From positions 150,038-214,037 of the forward strand of contig NZ_MKKC01000087.1 in NCBI RefSeq assembly GCF_001942255.1: a stretch of DNA of 64,000 nt, written 5' to 3'. The notes beneath the pieces were generated by a model, which worked only from the letters and a program-made list of their open reading frames with translations, had not been told where the DNA came from and did no database searches. The stretch's first letter is position 1; every line of letters begins with the position of its first letter. This document shows, one piece after another, positions 51,003 to 60,109 of this stretch. The position numbers and the translations under genes are program-made. This DNA comes from Nocardiopsis sp. CNR-923. GTDB lineage: Bacteria; Actinomycetota; Actinomycetes; Streptosporangiales; Streptosporangiaceae.

Positions 51003-51974
51003 TCAGTGGACGGTGGCCAGGGCGAGGGCGAAGTCGTCGGCCGGGTCGGTCCACCAGCGCGTGGGGGTGAACCCGGCGCACGAGCTCCCCTCCCAGGCGC
51101 TCGCGGCGGAACTTGGCGGAGATCTCGGTGCGCATCTCCTCACCGGCGGAGAAGTCGACGGTCAGGTCCAGGTCGGCGACATGGACCCGCTGGTCGACGA
51201 GGGAGCGCAGGCGCATCTCGACCCACTCCTGTTCGGCGTCCCACAGGGCGACGTGGCCGAAGGAGCCGGGATCGAAGTCCGCGCCGAGCTGGTGGTTGAT
51301 GACGGAGAGGACGTTGCGGTTGAAGGCGGCGGTGACGCCCCGGGCGTCGTCGTAGGCGGTGACGAGGCGTCCAGGGTCCTTGACGAGGTCGGCGCCCAGG
51401 AGGAGGGAGTCGCCGGAGCGCAGGACGCCCCGGACGTCCCGGAGGAAGGTGGCGCGGGCGAGGGGTTCCTGGTTGCCGATGGTGGAGCCGAGGACGGCGA
51501 GGATCTGGCGGCCGTGTTCCTCGCTGACGGGCAGCAGACCGAGGTGTTCCTCGAAGTCTCCGACCACGGCGTGGACGTCCAGACTCGGGTAGTCCCTGGC
51601 GAGCCCGGAGGCGGAGGCGGCGAGGAAGTCACCGCTCACGTCCACCGGCACGAACCGCGTGAGGCCGCCGTGGCGACGCATCGCGTCGAGCAGGAGCCTG
51701 GTCTTCACACCGGATCCGGATCCGAGTTCGATGAGTGCCTCGCGCCCGCGGCGTCGGCGATGTCGTCGGCGCGTTCCTGGAGGATCGAACGTTCGGCGCG
51801 CGTGGGGTAGTACTCGGCCAGCCCGGTGATCTCCTCGAAGAGGGCGCTGCCGTGTTCGTCGTAGAACCACTTGGGCGGGAGCTGCTTGGGACGCGCGGTG
51901 AGCCCCTCGGCAACATCCCTGCGGAGTGCCTTGTCAAGGTCCTCAGCGGTCAAGTTTCGGTCAATCCGGAACAT
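51003..51974 (-). CDS. egtD: L-histidine N-alpha-methyltransferase EgtD, two frameshifts
   Basis: About 325 residues. [13 protein letters not shown] start, then [27 protein letters not shown]. After a shift near 51735 the S-adenosylmethionine site [16 protein letters not shown] and TIGNQEP follow. After a second shift near 51083 the end is [24 protein letters not shown]. It trimethylates histidine to hercynine, the first step of ergothioneine synthesis. The ribosome site AGGAGG is strong. Last gene of the egt operon, 75 nt after egtC. Confidence 0.93.
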
Positions 51975-52049
51975 GATGCCTCCTGTGTCCCTAAGTGATG
52001 TACCCAGGGCGCGAGGTAACGGTGGGGGTGTAGTGCCGTAGGCGTCTGC

Positions 52050-52805
52050 TCAGCGGAGCGGTGTGATCTCGGTGCCCTCAGGGGTGGCCACGACCAGTGC
52101 GTCGTCGGGGATCGGCCGCCATCGCGGCCGGTCGTCGAAGGGTTCGGAGGCCAGGAAGACCCCTCCGTCGGGTTCGCGCAGGGTGAACAGGGTGTCGCCC
52201 GCAGCGGTGCCGACGATCGACCGGCCGTCGCTGGCCAACAGGTTGTACCGGCCCTCGGAGTGCTCGCGGGCGTGGACGACCACGGCCGCGAGCGTGCCCG
52301 GCAGGTCGCCCGAGGAGCGCCACAGCCGAACGGTGTGCGCGAACAGCGGCGCGGAATCGACCGGCGAGCGCGCGTCCAGGGCTCCGGCGGGCGGGGGCGC
52401 GGCGAGGGCCGCGGTGAGCGCCTCGTCGTCCTTGACCGCGCCGTTGTGACTGAACAGCAGCCGGTCGCCGCGGAACGGTTGGGCCCCCGACTCCTCCGAA
52501 CCGAACCCGGCGGTGGCGTCCCGGACGGCCGCCACCACGCATCCGGCGGTGATCGCCCGGGCGGCGTCGGCGAACGAGGCGTCACCCCAGATCGGCATGG
52601 CGCGCCGGTAGCGGAGGGGTTCGGGAGGAAGTCCCTCGGCGGAGTCCCCCCGTGGGTACCACCCGACCCCGAACCCGTCGGCGTTGACCGTGCCGTACCG
52701 TTGGCGGCGCGGCGCCCAGGACTGCGTGTGCAACGAGTGGGGCGCCGCGTACAGCAGATCGTGCAGCGTGCGCGGCGGCCCCAGGTAGGCGAGATGGCGG
52801 CACAT
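52050..52805 (-). CDS. egtC: gamma-glutamyl-hercynylcysteine sulfoxide hydrolase EgtC
   Basis: 251 residues, a class II glutamine amidotransferase fold with the N-terminal nucleophile cysteine in MCRHLAYLGPP. NADGFGVGWYP and FSHNGAVKDD line the active site. It removes the glutamyl group from the EgtB product. Its ATG overlaps the egtB stop by one base (TGATG), so translation is coupled. No frameshift. Confidence 0.95.
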   Translation of the reverse strand: MCRHLAYLGPPRTLHDLLYAAPHSLHTQSWAPRRQRYGTVNADGFGVGWYPRGDSAEGLPPEPLRYRRAMPIWGDASFADAARAITAGCVVAAVRDATAGFGSEESGAQPFRGDRLLFSHNGAVKDDEALTAALAAPPPAGALDARSPVDSAPLFAHTVRLWRSSGDLPGTLAAVVVHAREHSEGRYNLLASDGRSIVGTAAGDTLFTLREPDGGVFLASEPFDDRPRWRPIPDDALVVATPEGTEITPLR

Positions 52806-54157
52806 CAGACGGGCTCCGCGTCGCGCGCGCAGCGCACACCGCTGAAGATCTGCCGGCGGATCGGATGGTCCCAGTTCCGGAACGTCGAGCGGACCGCGGT
52901 GGGGTGGGTCGCCCACGAACCCCCGCGCAGCACCTTGTACCCCTCGTCGAAGAACACCTCCGAGTACTCCCGGTAGGGGAAGGCGTGGAACCCCGTGTAG
53001 CCGTCGAAGGTCGTGGACGTCCACTCCCACACGTCGCCGATCAGCTGCTGCACGCCCAGCGGGGAGGCCCCGTCGGGGTGGCGCCCGGCCGGCGAGGGGC
53101 CCAGGCGGCGCTGGCCCAGGTTGGCGTGGCGGGGTTCGGGCTCGCCGTCGCCCCACGGATAGCGGGTCGACCGCCCGGTGTCGGGGTCGAAGCGGGCGGC
53201 CTTCTCCCACTCGGCCTCGGTGGGCAGGCGCTTGCCCGCCCAGCGCGCGTACGCCTGCGCCTCGTGGAAGCTGACGTGCTGGACGGGTTCCTCCGACGGC
53301 ACCATCTCGTTGCGGCCGAACCTGCGGCGGGACCACTCCTGTCCCTCGCGGCTCCAGAACGCCGGGGCGATAGCGTTGCGCCGGTTCAGCCACTCCCAGC
53401 CCTCACGGCTCCACCAGTGCCGGGTCCGGTAGCCGCCGTCGTCCATGAACCGCAGGTACTCGGCGTTGGTGACGAGTCGGGTGTCGATCCAGAACGCGGG
53501 CAGGTCGACGGTGTGCGCGGGGTGCTCGTTGTCGTAGGCCCAGGGATCGTCGGAGGCGCCCATGGTGAACGGCCCCGCGGGCACGAGCACCTCGGTCGCG
53601 GCGGGCGGGCTCAGCGGGGCGACGTCACCGGACGTGTCCAGGAGCACCGGTTCGCCCTTGCGGAGCTGATGCGTGGCGAGCATGGTCTCGTCGTGCTGGT
53701 GTTCGTGCTGGATGACCATGTGGAAGACGAACCCGGAGTCGAGCAGGGCCCGGTGGGGGTCGCAGCCCTCGCGCTGACCGGGCACGGCCGGGGAGATGTC
53801 GACCTCGTCCAGGACGTCCAGCACCTGGCCGCGGACCCGGTCGTTGTACTCGGCGGCCTCCTCCGGGGTGAGCAGCGGCAGGGTGACGCGTTCGGCGCGC
53901 GGGTTCTCGAAGGCGTCGTAGAGGCGGTCGATGTCGGGGCGCAGGGACTCCCGTCCGCCAGCGGCCCGCAGCAACCACTGCTCCTCGTAGTTGCCGATGT
54001 GCGCCAGATCCCAGACCAGCGGCGACATGAGCTTGGAGTGCTGGGCGAGCAGCCCCTCGTCGTTGAGGGCGTCGAGTGTCAGACCGTTGCTGCGCCGGCG
54101 GCTGCGTTCGAGTTCGACGGCGATGCGCTCCTTGGCGCGATCCTGTTCGTGGTTCAC
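52805..54157 (-). CDS. egtB: hercynine oxygenase EgtB
   Basis: 450 residues: an N-terminal DinB-like helical domain with the iron ligands in the H-x3-H-x-E motif QHEHQHDETML, and a C-terminal formylglycine-generating-enzyme fold (GPFTMGASDD, RWAGKRLPTEAEWEKAAR, VWEWTSTTFDGY, YKVLRGGSWATHP). It couples gamma-glutamylcysteine to hercynine and oxidises the sulfur. GTG 54157 has GGAGG upstream and overlaps the egtA stop (GTGA). Intact. Confidence 0.96.
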   Translation of the reverse strand: MNHEQDRAKERIAVELERSRRRSNGLTLDALNDEGLLAQHSKLMSPLVWDLAHIGNYEEQWLLRAAGGRESLRPDIDRLYDAFENPRAERVTLPLLTPEEAAEYNDRVRGQVLDVLDEVDISPAVPGQREGCDPHRALLDSGFVFHMVIQHEHQHDETMLATHQLRKGEPVLLDTSGDVAPLSPPAATEVLVPAGPFTMGASDDPWAYDNEHPAHTVDLPAFWIDTRLVTNAEYLRFMDDGGYRTRHWWSREGWEWLNRRNAIAPAFWSREGQEWSRRRFGRNEMVPSEEPVQHVSFHEAQAYARWAGKRLPTEAEWEKAARFDPDTGRSTRYPWGDGEPEPRHANLGQRRLGPSPAGRHPDGASPLGVQQLIGDVWEWTSTTFDGYTGFHAFPYREYSEVFFDEGYKVLRGGSWATHPTAVRSTFRNWDHPIRRQIFSGVRCARDAEPV

Positions 54158-55454
54158 CGCGCTCCTCCACTGGACTCGGGGTGGTGTGTCGGGTCCGGAC
54201 CCGTCCCGGACGCCTGGTCTGCGCGCCCCGGGGACCGGGGACGCGCGGACCGTCGTCGGCCGGGGACAGCCCCCGCCGCGTGTACCGGTCCGCGTAGTCG
54301 TCGACAAGGGAGGCCAGATGGGCGGCGCCCATCCGGGGCAGGGCGCGAACGGCCGCGTCGACGCAGGCGATGGCGCACTTCGCGACGTCGGGGTCGGCCA
54401 TGCCCCGCTGGGCGGACCGAAGCCACAGGCGGGGATCGGGTACACCTGGTCCGCACAGCCGTTCCGCGACCTCCTCCGCGGTGGAGCGGGCCACGGGGTC
54501 GTCGAGCAGGGCGGCGGTCAGGGCCAGGGGGACCGGCCACCAGCGGTGGGGCAGGGCGTCGATCATGCGCAGCTCCCACCAGCCGCGCGGACGGACGGGC
54601 GGGAAGAGCGTGCTGAGGTGGAACTCCAGGTCGGCCAGGGTGGCCGCTCGGGGCCCTCGGCCCCCGAGCCACTCGGCGAAGGTGATCCCGGGGTCGGGGG
54701 CCCATCGGCCGTCCCCGTCGGGGGTCTCGGGGATCGCCATCACCCGGGCGGCCAGCGCGTACTGGCCCCAGGCGGTCGCGGGGTCGGCCCGGTGGGCTCC
54801 GTCCAGGACCGGCCGGGTACGGGAGGAGTCGGTGGCGGCCCAGATGACCCACCTGGTGGACTTCCATCCCGTCGGGCGGCCCCGCCAGTGGGCGGAGTTG
54901 GCGAACACGGCGACCAGCGGCGGGCCGAGGCGGTGCGCGAGTTCCCAGCGGGCGCGCAGGTCTGCGGTGTCGGAGCCGGTGTCCAGGCAGACCTGGACGG
55001 AGGCGGTGCTGCACATCATGGTGCGGCCGCTGGGCTGGCGGTGATTGGCGAAGAAGCGCTCCATCGCCGCGTAACGGGGCGAACGGAGTTGCCGGCGGGG
55101 CGGATGGACCGGGTCGAGGGCCGCGCCGGAGAGTCGGAGTCCGGCCTCGGCGAGGTTCTTGGCGACGTGGTCCAGGTCCGCGGCCAGGGCCTCGTGGACC
55201 CGGGCGGGGCCGGGTAGGGCTGGAGAGCTGAGTTCGAGCTGTCCGCCGGGTTCGAAGGTGACCCTGCTTCCCCCGGGCAGGGTCGTCGTGGTGTCCAGCG
55301 CCTCCGCGAGGCGGTCGAGGCGGACGCGTTCGGTCGGCCGGGCCGGGTCCGTGACGAGCCATTCGGTCTCGACCCCGACCTTGCCGGGAGGTCCGGTCTT
55401 GAAGCAGACCCCGTTGATGTAGTCGTGTACGTCGTCCGTGGTGATGCGTGCCAT
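54154..55454 (-). CDS. egtA: glutamate-cysteine ligase EgtA, one frameshift near the end
   Basis: About 433 residues. ATG 55454 begins MARITTDDVHDYINGVCFKTG. The glutamate-cysteine ligase 2 core follows: KVGVETEWLV, FEPGGQLELSSPALPG, RTMMCSTASVQVCLDTG and RGWWELRMIDALPHRWW. It makes gamma-glutamylcysteine, the sulfur donor for EgtB. A shift near 54225 affects only the poorly conserved tail; the other frame ends in a TGA that overlaps the egtB GTG, which supports the reading. Confidence 0.93.
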
Positions 55455-55557
55455 GGGACGCCCCTCTCGGTGCACCGAGCCTCGGTGGCACCTCAAAGGT
55501 CCTGCCCATGAGTCAGTGAGGTCGAACATGGGAAATGACCAGAAATCGGATGAACAA

Positions 55558-55634
55558 TCCGCATGCGCCGTGTCACGCCCGGCAGGCCCACCGACGACAC
55601 TCCTGATGACTCCGAGTGGCGTGGCGCATGCGGA
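55558..55634. repeat. inverted pair of a 12-bp site upstream of egtA
   Basis: TCCGCATGCGCC (55558-55569) and its exact complement GGCGCATGCGGA (55623-55634) are 53 nt apart. Each contains the palindrome CGCATGCG. They lie 105-180 bp upstream of egtA and past the end of the 70-codon ORF, so they may be regulator sites for the egt operon. Confidence 0.5.
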
Positions 55635-55662
55635 CAGCGCACATCCCCTGCTGTGAGCTGCA

Positions 55663-55875
55663 TCACCCCTGGCTGGACTCCCTGAGGCGCTCCTCGACCA
55701 CGGCGCGCTCCTGGGCGCCCGCCAGTCCGACGCGCTCCAGGTAGGCGTCGAGGTCGAGCTCCCGGCCGTGCCAGACGTCCCGTTCGGTGACCACCGGCCC
55801 GGGAGCGGGCGTCGCGGCGGCGGATCCGGTGGTGTCGGTGCTGTCCGGGACGGTGCGCGCTGATGTCATGGCCAC
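55663..55875 (-). CDS. 70-residue orphan protein resembling the N-terminus of arylamine N-acetyltransferases
   Basis: 70 codons. The first 30 residues are Ala/Pro/Thr-rich and unlike anything I recognise. The second half, with WHGRELDLDAYLERVGL, looks like the first 20 residues of actinobacterial arylamine N-acetyltransferases, but the protein stops soon after (LRESSQG), with no catalytic Cys-His-Asp. It lies 36 nt after the last gene of the opp operon on the same strand. It may be a truncated acetyltransferase gene or a small protein of its own; I do not assign a function. The start may be 55875 or 55869. Confidence 0.5.
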   Translation of the reverse strand: MAMTSARTVPDSTDTTGSAAATPAPGPVVTERDVWHGRELDLDAYLERVGLAGAQERAVVEERLRESSQG

Positions 55876-55911
55876 CCGAACCCCGCCCCCGCGGAATGCT
55901 GTTCCATCGCC

Positions 55912-57030
55912 TCACACACCGGACCGTGGCCGTATCCGACCACCTTCGTCCGCGCTCACGTGGCACGCGTACTGGCGCCCTCCGCCACCCATCAGGCTCC
56001 CCGGGTCAACCGTCCGGCAGCGGTCGGCCACGCCCGCGCGCTCCGCCTCGCCCGAGGCCAGCACCGGGCAGCGCGGGTGGAAGCGGCATCCCGGGGGGAC
56101 GTGACGCGGGTCCGGTGGCTCCCCCGACAGCACCATCGGCTCTTCCCCGGTCTCGGGCAGCACCGACAGCAGAGCGCGGGTGTAGGGGTGCGCGGGCGCC
56201 GCGAGCACCTCCTCCACCGGGCCGACCTCCACCACCCGCCCCAGGTACATCACGGCGACGCGGTCGGCGATGTTCCACGCCAGGCCCAGATCGTGCGTGG
56301 CCACCAGGGCCGACAGCCCCAGGTCGGCGCGCAGGTCCAGCAGCAGGCGCAGGATCTCGCCGCGGACCGACGCGTCCAGGGAGGCCACCGGCTCGTCGGC
56401 CACGAGCACCTCCGGATCCAGCACCAGCGCGCCCGCGATCACCACGCGCTGGCGCTGCCCGCCGGACAGTTCGTGCGGGTACCGTGCCAGGAACCGTCCG
56501 GGCGGACGCAGACCGGCGCGGGCCAGTGCCCGAGCCACCGTCTCAGCCTCGTCGGCCGTGGTCCCCTCGTGGACGCGCAGCCCCTCGGCCACCGACTCGT
56601 AGACGGTGCGGCGCGGGTTGAGCGACCCCGCGGGGTCCTGCTGCACCAACTGCACCCTGCGGCGGAAGTCGCGCAGGTGGCGGCTGCCGTAGCGCAAGGG
56701 CTCGCCCTCGAAGGTCACGTGGCCCCGGGTGGGACGCTCCAGGCCGAGCAGGACCCGCCCCAGGGTGGTCTTGCCGCACCCGGACTCCCCCACCAGCGCC
56801 ACGATCTCCCCCGCGCCGACGTCGAGGTCGACGCCGTCGACCGCGCGGGAAGTCCCCCCGCCGCCGCCGGGGGCGATGCCCGCTCTGAAGGCGACCTCCA
56901 CCCCCCGCGCGCTCAGCACCGGGCGGGTGCCCGGGACCCCGGCGGGATCGTGCTCGGGTGGCGAAGGTGTGCGGGCGTCGGTGCGCGCGGTGTTCAGGCG
57001 GCGGCCCTCCTCGACGGGGACACGGGTCAT
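55912..57030 (-). CDS. oligopeptide/dipeptide ABC transporter ATP-binding protein (DppF/OppF type)
   Basis: 372 residues with Walker A GESGCGKTT, Q-loop QQDPAGSLNPRRT, signature LSGGQRQRV, Walker B VLVADEPVASLD, and the C-terminal oligopeptide domain with CRFHPRCPVL. An N-terminal stretch of about 45 residues precedes the domain. It powers peptide or nickel-type import with the partner ATPase. Its ATG overlaps the upstream ATPase stop (ATGA). Confidence 0.92.
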   Translation of the reverse strand: MTRVPVEEGRRLNTARTDARTPSPPEHDPAGVPGTRPVLSARGVEVAFRAGIAPGGGGGTSRAVDGVDLDVGAGEIVALVGESGCGKTTLGRVLLGLERPTRGHVTFEGEPLRYGSRHLRDFRRRVQLVQQDPAGSLNPRRTVYESVAEGLRVHEGTTADEAETVARALARAGLRPPGRFLARYPHELSGGQRQRVVIAGALVLDPEVLVADEPVASLDASVRGEILRLLLDLRADLGLSALVATHDLGLAWNIADRVAVMYLGRVVEVGPVEEVLAAPAHPYTRALLSVLPETGEEPMVLSGEPPDPRHVPPGCRFHPRCPVLASGEAERAGVADRCRTVDPGSLMGGGGRQYACHVSADEGGRIRPRSGV

Positions 57031-58040
57031 GGGCGCTCCACGGGCACGGACCCCCGTCCGGCCGGACCGACGTGCACGCACGCCGCGTGACGGGAGGAAC
57101 GGCCCTCGCGGTCGGGGGCGACCGGCCACAGCGGCGGGTCGACGGTGGTGCAGACGGCCTCCGCCACGGCGCAACGCGGCCGGAACACGCACCCCGGGGG
57201 CGGGGCGGCGGGGTCGGGCGGCTCGCCCGGCAGGCCCCGGGGGGCCAGACGCGAGGCGGGGTCCCCGATCCTCGGGAACGCGGCGCTCAGCGCGCCCGCG
57301 TAGGGGTGCGCCGGGCTGTCCACGACCTCGGCCGCGGGTCCCTGCTCGACGATCCGGCCCGCGTACATCACGGCCAACCGGTCGCAGTGCGCCGCGAGCA
57401 CGGCCAGGTCGTGGCTGATCATGATCATGCCGATGCCCTGGTCTGCGGTGAGTCCCCCGAGCAGGGCCAGGACCTGCGCCTGGATCATCACGTCCAGGGC
57501 GGTGGTGGCCTCGTCGGCGATGACCAGGCGCGGCTCGCACGCCAGCGCCATGGCGATCATGACCCGCTGCCGTTGGCCTCCGGAGAGCTGGTGCGGGTAG
57601 TCGCCCGCCCGCGTCGCGGGCAGACCCACCCGCTCCAGCAGTCCGGCGACCCTGCCCCGCACCCGGCCCGAGGGGACCGTGCGGTGGATGAGCATGGGCT
57701 CGGCGATCTGGTCGCCGACCCTGCGCACCGGGTTCAGCGAGTGCGACGCGCCCTGGAAGACGATGGCCGCGCCCGTCCACCGCACCGCGCGCAGCCGGCC
57801 CCACCGCATCCCCAGGACGTCCTCGCCCTCCAGCAGGATCCGCCCAGTGGTGCGGGCGGTCCCCGGGAGCAGCCGCAGCAGCGCCAGTGCGACGGTGGAC
57901 TTGCCGCTGCCGGACTCCCCCGCCACCCCGAGCGTGCTCCCCGCGTCGAGGGTCAGGTCCACGCCGCGCACGGCCGGGACGTCACCGCGCACGGAACGGT
58001 AGGCGACGTGCAGGTCGCGCACGTCGAGGAGGGTGGTCAA
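57027..58040 (-). CDS. oligopeptide/dipeptide ABC transporter ATP-binding protein (DppD/OppD type)
   Basis: 337 residues with Walker A GESGSGKST, signature LSGGQRQRVMI, Walker B LVIADEATTALD, and the C-terminal PPGCVFRPRCAVAEAVC domain. It begins with TTG at 58040, overlapping the permease stop (TTGA); this start is inferred from the coupling pattern and from LLDVRDLHVAYRS beginning at once. It is the second ATPase of the importer. Confidence 0.92.
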   Translation of the reverse strand: MTTLLDVRDLHVAYRSVRGDVPAVRGVDLTLDAGSTLGVAGESGSGKSTVALALLRLLPGTARTTGRILLEGEDVLGMRWGRLRAVRWTGAAIVFQGASHSLNPVRRVGDQIAEPMLIHRTVPSGRVRGRVAGLLERVGLPATRAGDYPHQLSGGQRQRVMIAMALACEPRLVIADEATTALDVMIQAQVLALLGGLTADQGIGMIMISHDLAVLAAHCDRLAVMYAGRIVEQGPAAEVVDSPAHPYAGALSAAFPRIGDPASRLAPRGLPGEPPDPAAPPPGCVFRPRCAVAEAVCTTVDPPLWPVAPDREGRSSRHAACVHVGPAGRGSVPVERP

Positions 58041-59043
58041 CGCGCCTCCCGCGGGTTGAGGACGGACTCGACCGCGCGCCCGCACAGGGTGAACGACAGG
58101 GCGACCACGGCGATCGCCAACCCCGGCGGGAGCATGTACCACCAGATCCCCGCGCTGATCGCCCCCGCGTTGCGGGCGGCCTCCAGCACGCCGCCCCACG
58201 ACACCGTGGCGGGGTCGCCCATGCCGAGGAAGGACAGGGTGGACTCGGCGATGATGGAGGTGGCCACCAACAGCGTGGTCTGGGCCAGTACCACCGGCAT
58301 CACGTTCGGCAGAACGTGCCAGAGCATGACGTGGGCATGGCCGCCGCCGAGCGCGCGGGCGCGCTCGACGTAGGGTCTGGCCTCCACGGCGAGGGTCTGG
58401 GCACGGACCAACCGGGCGGTGGGCGGCCACACGGTGAGTCCGATGGCCAGGACGACGGTGCCGAGGCCGCGTGGCAGGACTGCGGCGAGCGCGACGGCCA
58501 GCACGAGGGTGGGCAGCACGAGGAACCAGTCGGTGACGCGCATCAGGGCCGCGGACACCGCCCTTGCGCCCAGGCCGCCGTGGGAGCCGAAGTGCCCCGC
58601 GCTCACCCCGACGAGGGTGCCCAGCGCGACCGAGACGAACGTGGCGAGGAACCCGACCGAGAGCGAGACCCGGGCGCCCCAGACGACGAGGTCGAGGACC
58701 GACCGGCCGAAGTTGTCGGTGCCGAGCGGGTAACGGCGGCTGGGCGGCTCGTAGGGACTTCCGGGCGCTGGGTGATGGACAGTCCGCTCTCGTCCACGAA
58801 GAGGGGGGCGGTCAGGGCCGCCGCGCCGATGGCGAGCAGGATCGCCAGCCCGACCAGGCCCGAGCGGTGTCGGGCGTAGTCACGGGCGAACGCGGCCAGG
58901 GCCGCCCGGCGGCGGCGCCAGGCCAATGCGGCGGGCCCGGGTGGAGCCGGGAGCGGGCCCGCCGCGGCGCCCGACACGGGCCCGGTGCCCGGGTCGGCCG
59001 GGCGCGGGTCGGGCCGGGCGCCCGGCCCGTTCGGGGCGCTCAC
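58037..59043 (-). CDS. ABC transporter permease (DppC/OppC type), one frameshift
   Basis: About 335 residues. The Pro/Gly/Ala-rich N-terminus is followed by a first helix (GLVGLAILLAIGAAALTAPLF). After a shift near 58768 (one G missing in CCGGGAAG) come RYPLGTDNFGRSVLDLVVWGARVSLSVG and the inner-membrane binding-protein-dependent domain, ending VESVLNPREAR. It forms the channel with the OppB-type permease. The GTG start overlaps the preceding stop (GTGA). Confidence 0.9.
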
Positions 59044-60109
59044 GGCCGTACCCGGGGGTCGAGCAGCGGATAGACCAGGTCGGCGAGGAGGTTCATGAGG
59101 ATCACCGAGGCCGCGAAGACGACGAACAATCCCTGGACGAGCCCGAGGTCGGGCACGCGCAGGCCGGAGTAGAAGAGCTGGCCGAGTCCTGGCCAGGAGA
59201 AGACGGTCTCGACCAGGATGACGCCGGAGACCACCTGGCCGAGGTTGAGGAAGACCAGTGTCACGGTGGGCAGCAGGGCGTTGGGCACGGCGTGCCTGCG
59301 GCGGACGAGACCGTCGCGCAGGCCCTTGGCACGGGCGGTGGTGAGGTAGTCGGCGCCCCGCTCGTCCATCAGGGAGGAGCGCATGATCATCAGGTACTGG
59401 GCGTAGATCACCGCGACCATGGTGGCGACGGGCAGCACCATGTGCCACGCGACGCTCAGCGCGGTGTCCAGTGTTCCGGTCACTCCCGGGTCGGCCATGC
59501 CCCCGGTGGGGAACAGTCCGGGCACGAACCCGCGCCCCGAGGCGAGCACGACGATGAGCAACAGCCCCAGCCAGAACGTGGGCACCGACCACAGGAACAG
59601 GGCCACGGCGGTATGCGCGCGGTCGGCGCGTCCGCCCGGCCGCCACCCCGCGCGGGCGCGAGGGACAGGCCGAGCAGCGCCGCCACGACCGTGCCGGTCC
59701 CGGCGAGCAGGACCGTGGGACCCAGCCGTTCGAGGATGAGGTCGGCCACCGGCTCCCGGTACTGGAAGGAGGTGCCGAGGTCGAAGCGGGCCAGCCCCGC
59801 GCAGTAGTCGAGGAACTGCTGCCACAGCGGCTGGTCCAGCCCGAACTGGCGGCGCAGTTCCTCGCGCTGCTCGGCGGTGACCTCGCGCCCCTCGGTCATC
59901 GCCCGGACCGGGTCGCCGGGCAGGATCCGGAAGAGGAAGAATCCGGCGACGACCACCGCGAGCAGGGAGACCGCCGCGGTCACCAGCTTCCCCGCCACGT
60001 GGACGAGGACGCGCCAGGCGCGCTCGGGGCCCGCGCCGGCGTGCGGGGCGGGGGCGTCCGGCGCCTCCTGGGCGCGCGGACCGCCCGTCGTGGTGGGGTT
60101 CGAGGTCAC
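59040..60109 (-). CDS. ABC transporter permease (DppB/OppB type), one frameshift
   Basis: About 356 residues. N-terminal part with FFLFRILPGDPVRAMT and QFGLDQPLWQQFLDY, then after a shift near 59655 the channel domain SVPTFWLGLLLIVVLA, YLTTARAKGL, RHAVPNALLPTVT and ILVETVFSWPGLGQL, ending YPLLDPRVRP. These are standard DppB signatures. The GTG start overlaps the solute-binding protein stop (GTGA). Confidence 0.92.
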
